From an uncultured Eubacteriales bacterium (GTDB taxonomy: Bacteria; Bacillota; Clostridia; Oscillospirales; CAG-272), in NCBI GenBank assembly GCA_905187695.1, contig CAJJIY010000054.1, positions 1 to 6,431 of the forward strand: a stretch of DNA of 6,431 bases, read 5' to 3'. Below, one piece after another: positions 4,343 through 6,431 of this stretch (its first letter is position 1; each line of letters opens with the position of its first letter). The notes beneath the pieces are model-generated. The model did not search any database, had not been told where the DNA came from, and saw nothing but the letters and a program-made list of their open reading frames with translations. A program made the translations under genes and the position numbers.

Positions 4343-6431
4343 TCAGTCTTTGATTTCTTCCATCACAAAGGCTTCCAGCACATCGCCCACTTTGATGTCG
4401 TTGAAGCGGGTCAGCCCGATGCCGCATTCATAGCCCTCGGCCACTTCTTTCACATCGTCCTTGAAGCGGCGCAGCGAAGCAATCTTGTCCTCGAAAATCA
4501 CCACGCCGTCGCGCACCACGCGGATCTGGCTGGCGCGGGTAATCTTGCCGTCCTGGACATAAGAACCGGCGATCATGCCGACATTCGGCACATGAATGGT
4601 CTGCCGCACCTCGGCGTGGCCCAGAAGCGCTTCACGGAACTTGGGCGCGAGCATGCCTTTCATGGCGGCCTCAATCTCTTCGATACATTCGTAGATTACG
4701 CGGTAAGTGCGGATCTCCACCTTCTGTCTCTCGGCGGAATCCAGCGCGGCTTTGTCCGGCCGCACATTGAAACCGACGATGATGGCGTTGGACGCGGCGG
4801 CCAGCATGACATCGCCCTCGATAATGCCGCCCACGGCCGCGTGGATCACGCGCACCTTGACCTCTTCGTTGGAGATCTTTTCAAGCGACTGCTTCACGGC
4901 CTCGGCAGAGCCTGCCACATCGGCCTTGACGATGATGTTGAGTTCCTTCACGCCCTCCGAGATCTGGGCAAACAGGTCGTTGAGGTTTGCGCGGGCATTG
5001 GCTTTGAACACTTCTTCCTTGGCCTTGCTGCGGCGCTGATCGGCCAGCGTGCGGGCCATGCGTTCATCTTCCACCGCGGCAAATTCGTCGCCGGCTTCCG
5101 GCACTTCGGCCAGGCCGACCACTTCCACCGGCACCGAGGGTCCGGCCTCTTTCACGATGCGGCCGGTGTGGTCGCTCATGGTACGCACACGGCCAACAGC
5201 TGTGCCTGCGATTACGATATCGCCCGAACGGAGCGTACCGTTCTGCACCAGCACGGTGGCCACCGGTCCGCGGCCCTTATCCAGTTTGGATTCGATGACG
5301 ATACCCTTGGCGCGGCGGTGCGGGTTGGCGCGCAGATCCTTCATGTCGGCCACCAGCAACACGCTTTCCAGCAGCTGGTCAATGCCCTCGTGCCTGAGCG
5401 CCGAAACCGGCACGCAGATGACATCGCCGCCCCATTCTTCGGGCACAAGATCATATTTGGTCAGTTCCTGCTTGATGCCCTCCGGATTGGCGCCGGGTTT
5501 ATCCATTTTATTGATGGCCACAATGATGTCCACCCCTGCGGCTTTTGCATGGTTGATGGCCTCGATGGTCTGCGGCATGATGCCGTCATCGGCGGCCACC
5601 ACCAGAATGGCAATATCCGTGGCTTTCGCACCGCGGGCACGCATGGCGGTAAAGGCCTCGTGGCCGGGGGTATCCAGGAAAGTGATGTCGCGGCCGTTGA
5701 CCTTTACACGGTAAGCGCCGATGTGCTGGGTGATGCCGCCGGCTTCGCCCGCCGTCACATGGGTGTGGCGGATGGCGTCCAGCAGGGAGGTCTTGCCGTG
5801 GTCCACATGGCCCATCACGCACACTACCGGTGCGCGGGGCACCAGTTCGTCCTCTTTGTCGGCCGTGTCGTCAAAGAGTTTGTCCTCAATGCTCACCACC
5901 ACTTCCTTGGTGGCTTCCACGCCGAGTTCGGAGGCGATTAGGTAAGCGGTATCATAATCAATGGTCTGATTGAGCGTCACCATCATGCCCATCATCATCA
6001 GTTTCTTGACGACTTCCGCCGGAGCGATCTTCATACGGGAGGCAAATTCGCTCACCGTGATCTCTTCGGGAAGCTGGACATGAAGTGCCTGCTTGGTGGC
6101 CGGTGCGGCCGCCTTTTTCGCGCCGCGGCCCTTTCCGGCCGTCATGGCGTGGGTGCCGACTTTTTTGTTCAGGCGCTGGTTGCCGCCGCGCACGTCGCGC
6201 ACGGCATCCGGCACGAAGGTGTCCAGACGCTCGTCATATTTGGAAAGGTCCACGCTGCTTCCCCGCATATCGACCACACGGGTGGCGCCGCGGGTCTTGG
6301 GCGCGCCGTCGCCGCCTTTCGGGGTCTGCGCACGGTTGATGACCTGCGGATGGAACTGTTCCCGCGGGACGCGCGGTCCGCCGCCCTCGTCCTTGTCGCG
6401 GAAACCGCCGTCGCGGTTCCGGTTCGGTTTG
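4343..6431 (-). CDS. infB: Translation initiation factor IF-2 (5' end cut off)
   Basis: GTPase that brings initiator fMet-tRNA to the 30S subunit and promotes subunit joining. The window holds 695 residues up to the stop; the N-terminal extension continues past the edge. In visible numbering, residues 1-115 are mostly Gly/Arg/Lys/Asp-rich linker, and 120-173 form the small IF2_N domain (LPEEITVSEFASRM onward). The GTPase domain follows with G1 GHVDHGKT (207-214), G2 GGITQHIGAY (231-240), G3 DTPGH (253-257), G4 NKMD (307-310) and G5 SAL (343-345). Domains II and III and the C-terminal fMet-tRNA-binding domain follow, ending in the family-typical stretch YECGIGLTRFNDIKVGDVLE near the C-terminus. 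All motifs are intact. The GTG at 6277 is not the start, because the frame and the IF-2-like linker continue upstream of it. Downstream there is a Nudix gene rather than the usual rbfA. Confidence 0.98.
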   Translation of the reverse strand, partial: KPNRNRDGGFRDKDEGGGPRVPREQFHPQVINRAQTPKGGDGAPKTRGATRVVDMRGSSVDLSKYDERLDTFVPDAVRDVRGGNQRLNKKVGTHAMTAGKGRGAKKAAAPATKQALHVQLPEEITVSEFASRMKIAPAEVVKKLMMMGMMVTLNQTIDYDTAYLIASELGVEATKEVVVSIEDKLFDDTADKEDELVPRAPVVCVMGHVDHGKTSLLDAIRHTHVTAGEAGGITQHIGAYRVKVNGRDITFLDTPGHEAFTAMRARGAKATDIAILVVAADDGIMPQTIEAINHAKAAGVDIIVAINKMDKPGANPEGIKQELTKYDLVPEEWGGDVICVPVSALRHEGIDQLLESVLLVADMKDLRANPHRRAKGIVIESKLDKGRGPVATVLVQNGTLRSGDIVIAGTAVGRVRTMSDHTGRIVKEAGPSVPVEVVGLAEVPEAGDEFAAVEDERMARTLADQRRSKAKEEVFKANARANLNDLFAQISEGVKELNIIVKADVAGSAEAVKQSLEKISNEEVKVRVIHAAVGGIIEGDVMLAAASNAIIVGFNVRPDKAALDSAERQKVEIRTYRVIYECIEEIEAAMKGMLAPKFREALLGHAEVRQTIHVPNVGMIAGSYVQDGKITRASQIRVVRDGVVIFEDKIASLRRFKDDVKEVAEGYECGIGLTRFNDIKVGDVLEAFVMEEIKD

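Noticed and set aside
4311..4427. A longer N-terminus for the Nudix protein
   Set aside because: It would overlap the conserved infB C-terminus and skip the strong Shine-Dalgarno at 4321-4328; the Nudix fold begins at the ATG at 4310.
4283..5941. A 552-codon open frame on the plus strand
   Set aside because: It is the antisense of infB. The product is rich in His, Gly, Ala and Phe, as expected from reverse reading of GC-rich coding sequence, while the minus strand encodes unmistakable IF-2.
6275..6277. GTG as the infB start
   Set aside because: The reading frame continues upstream to the window edge with Gly/Arg-rich linker typical of IF-2, so this is an internal valine.
1..6431. Mobile element, CRISPR array, defence system, tRNA or rRNA
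   Set aside because: No transposase, integrase, regularly spaced repeats, terminal inverted repeats or RNA-gene signatures were found; the content is core housekeeping and sporulation.

Overview
The window reads as a chromosomal core region of a GC-rich, probably endospore-forming member of the Firmicutes, most likely class Clostridia. The reasons are strong AGGAG-type ribosome binding sites, sigma-A promoters with extended -10 elements, a SpoIIQ-like LytM protein behind a candidate sigma-F promoter, and a BspA-type leucine-rich-repeat lipoprotein of a style common in gut Clostridia. The assignment is an inference from gene content, not a database result.

Layout from left to right. (1) 1-1554, minus strand: a two-gene operon in which an SGNH/GDSL-hydrolase-like protein (910-1554) is followed by a DusB-type tRNA-dihydrouridine synthase (910-1, cut off by the window edge). 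The stop and start overlap as TGATG. A good sigma-A promoter (1593-1621) and a CcpA cre-like element precede the operon. (2) 1555-2037: a 483-base divergent intergenic region. It holds that promoter, an orphan terminator-like hairpin, a plus-strand promoter (1809-1838), and a leader of about 190 bases with a hairpin, a palindrome and a purine-rich tract. (3) 2038-2760, plus strand: a small lipoprotein with BspA-type leucine-rich repeats. (4) 2869-2906: a hairpin with T-runs on both sides, shared by the convergent genes. (5) 2919-3662, minus strand: a membrane-anchored M23/LytM protein resembling SpoIIQ with a complete zinc site, preceded by a sequence matching the sigma-F consensus. (6) 3851-3883: a strong GC-rich terminator. 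(7) 3885-4310 and 4343-6431, minus strand: infB (translation initiation factor IF-2, 5' end outside the window) followed 32 bases later by a Nudix hydrolase of the Ap4A-hydrolase type, which ends the transcription unit.

The genes form several independent units: translation and tRNA modification (infB, dusB), nucleotide housekeeping (Nudix), sporulation (SpoIIQ-like) and cell surface (LRR lipoprotein). I see no defence system, mobile element, CRISPR array, tRNA or rRNA. The points most worth a second look are the SGNH-like protein whose catalytic serine is an asparagine, the candidate sigma-F promoter in front of the SpoIIQ-like gene, the structured leader of the lipoprotein gene, and the replacement of rbfA by a Nudix gene after infB.
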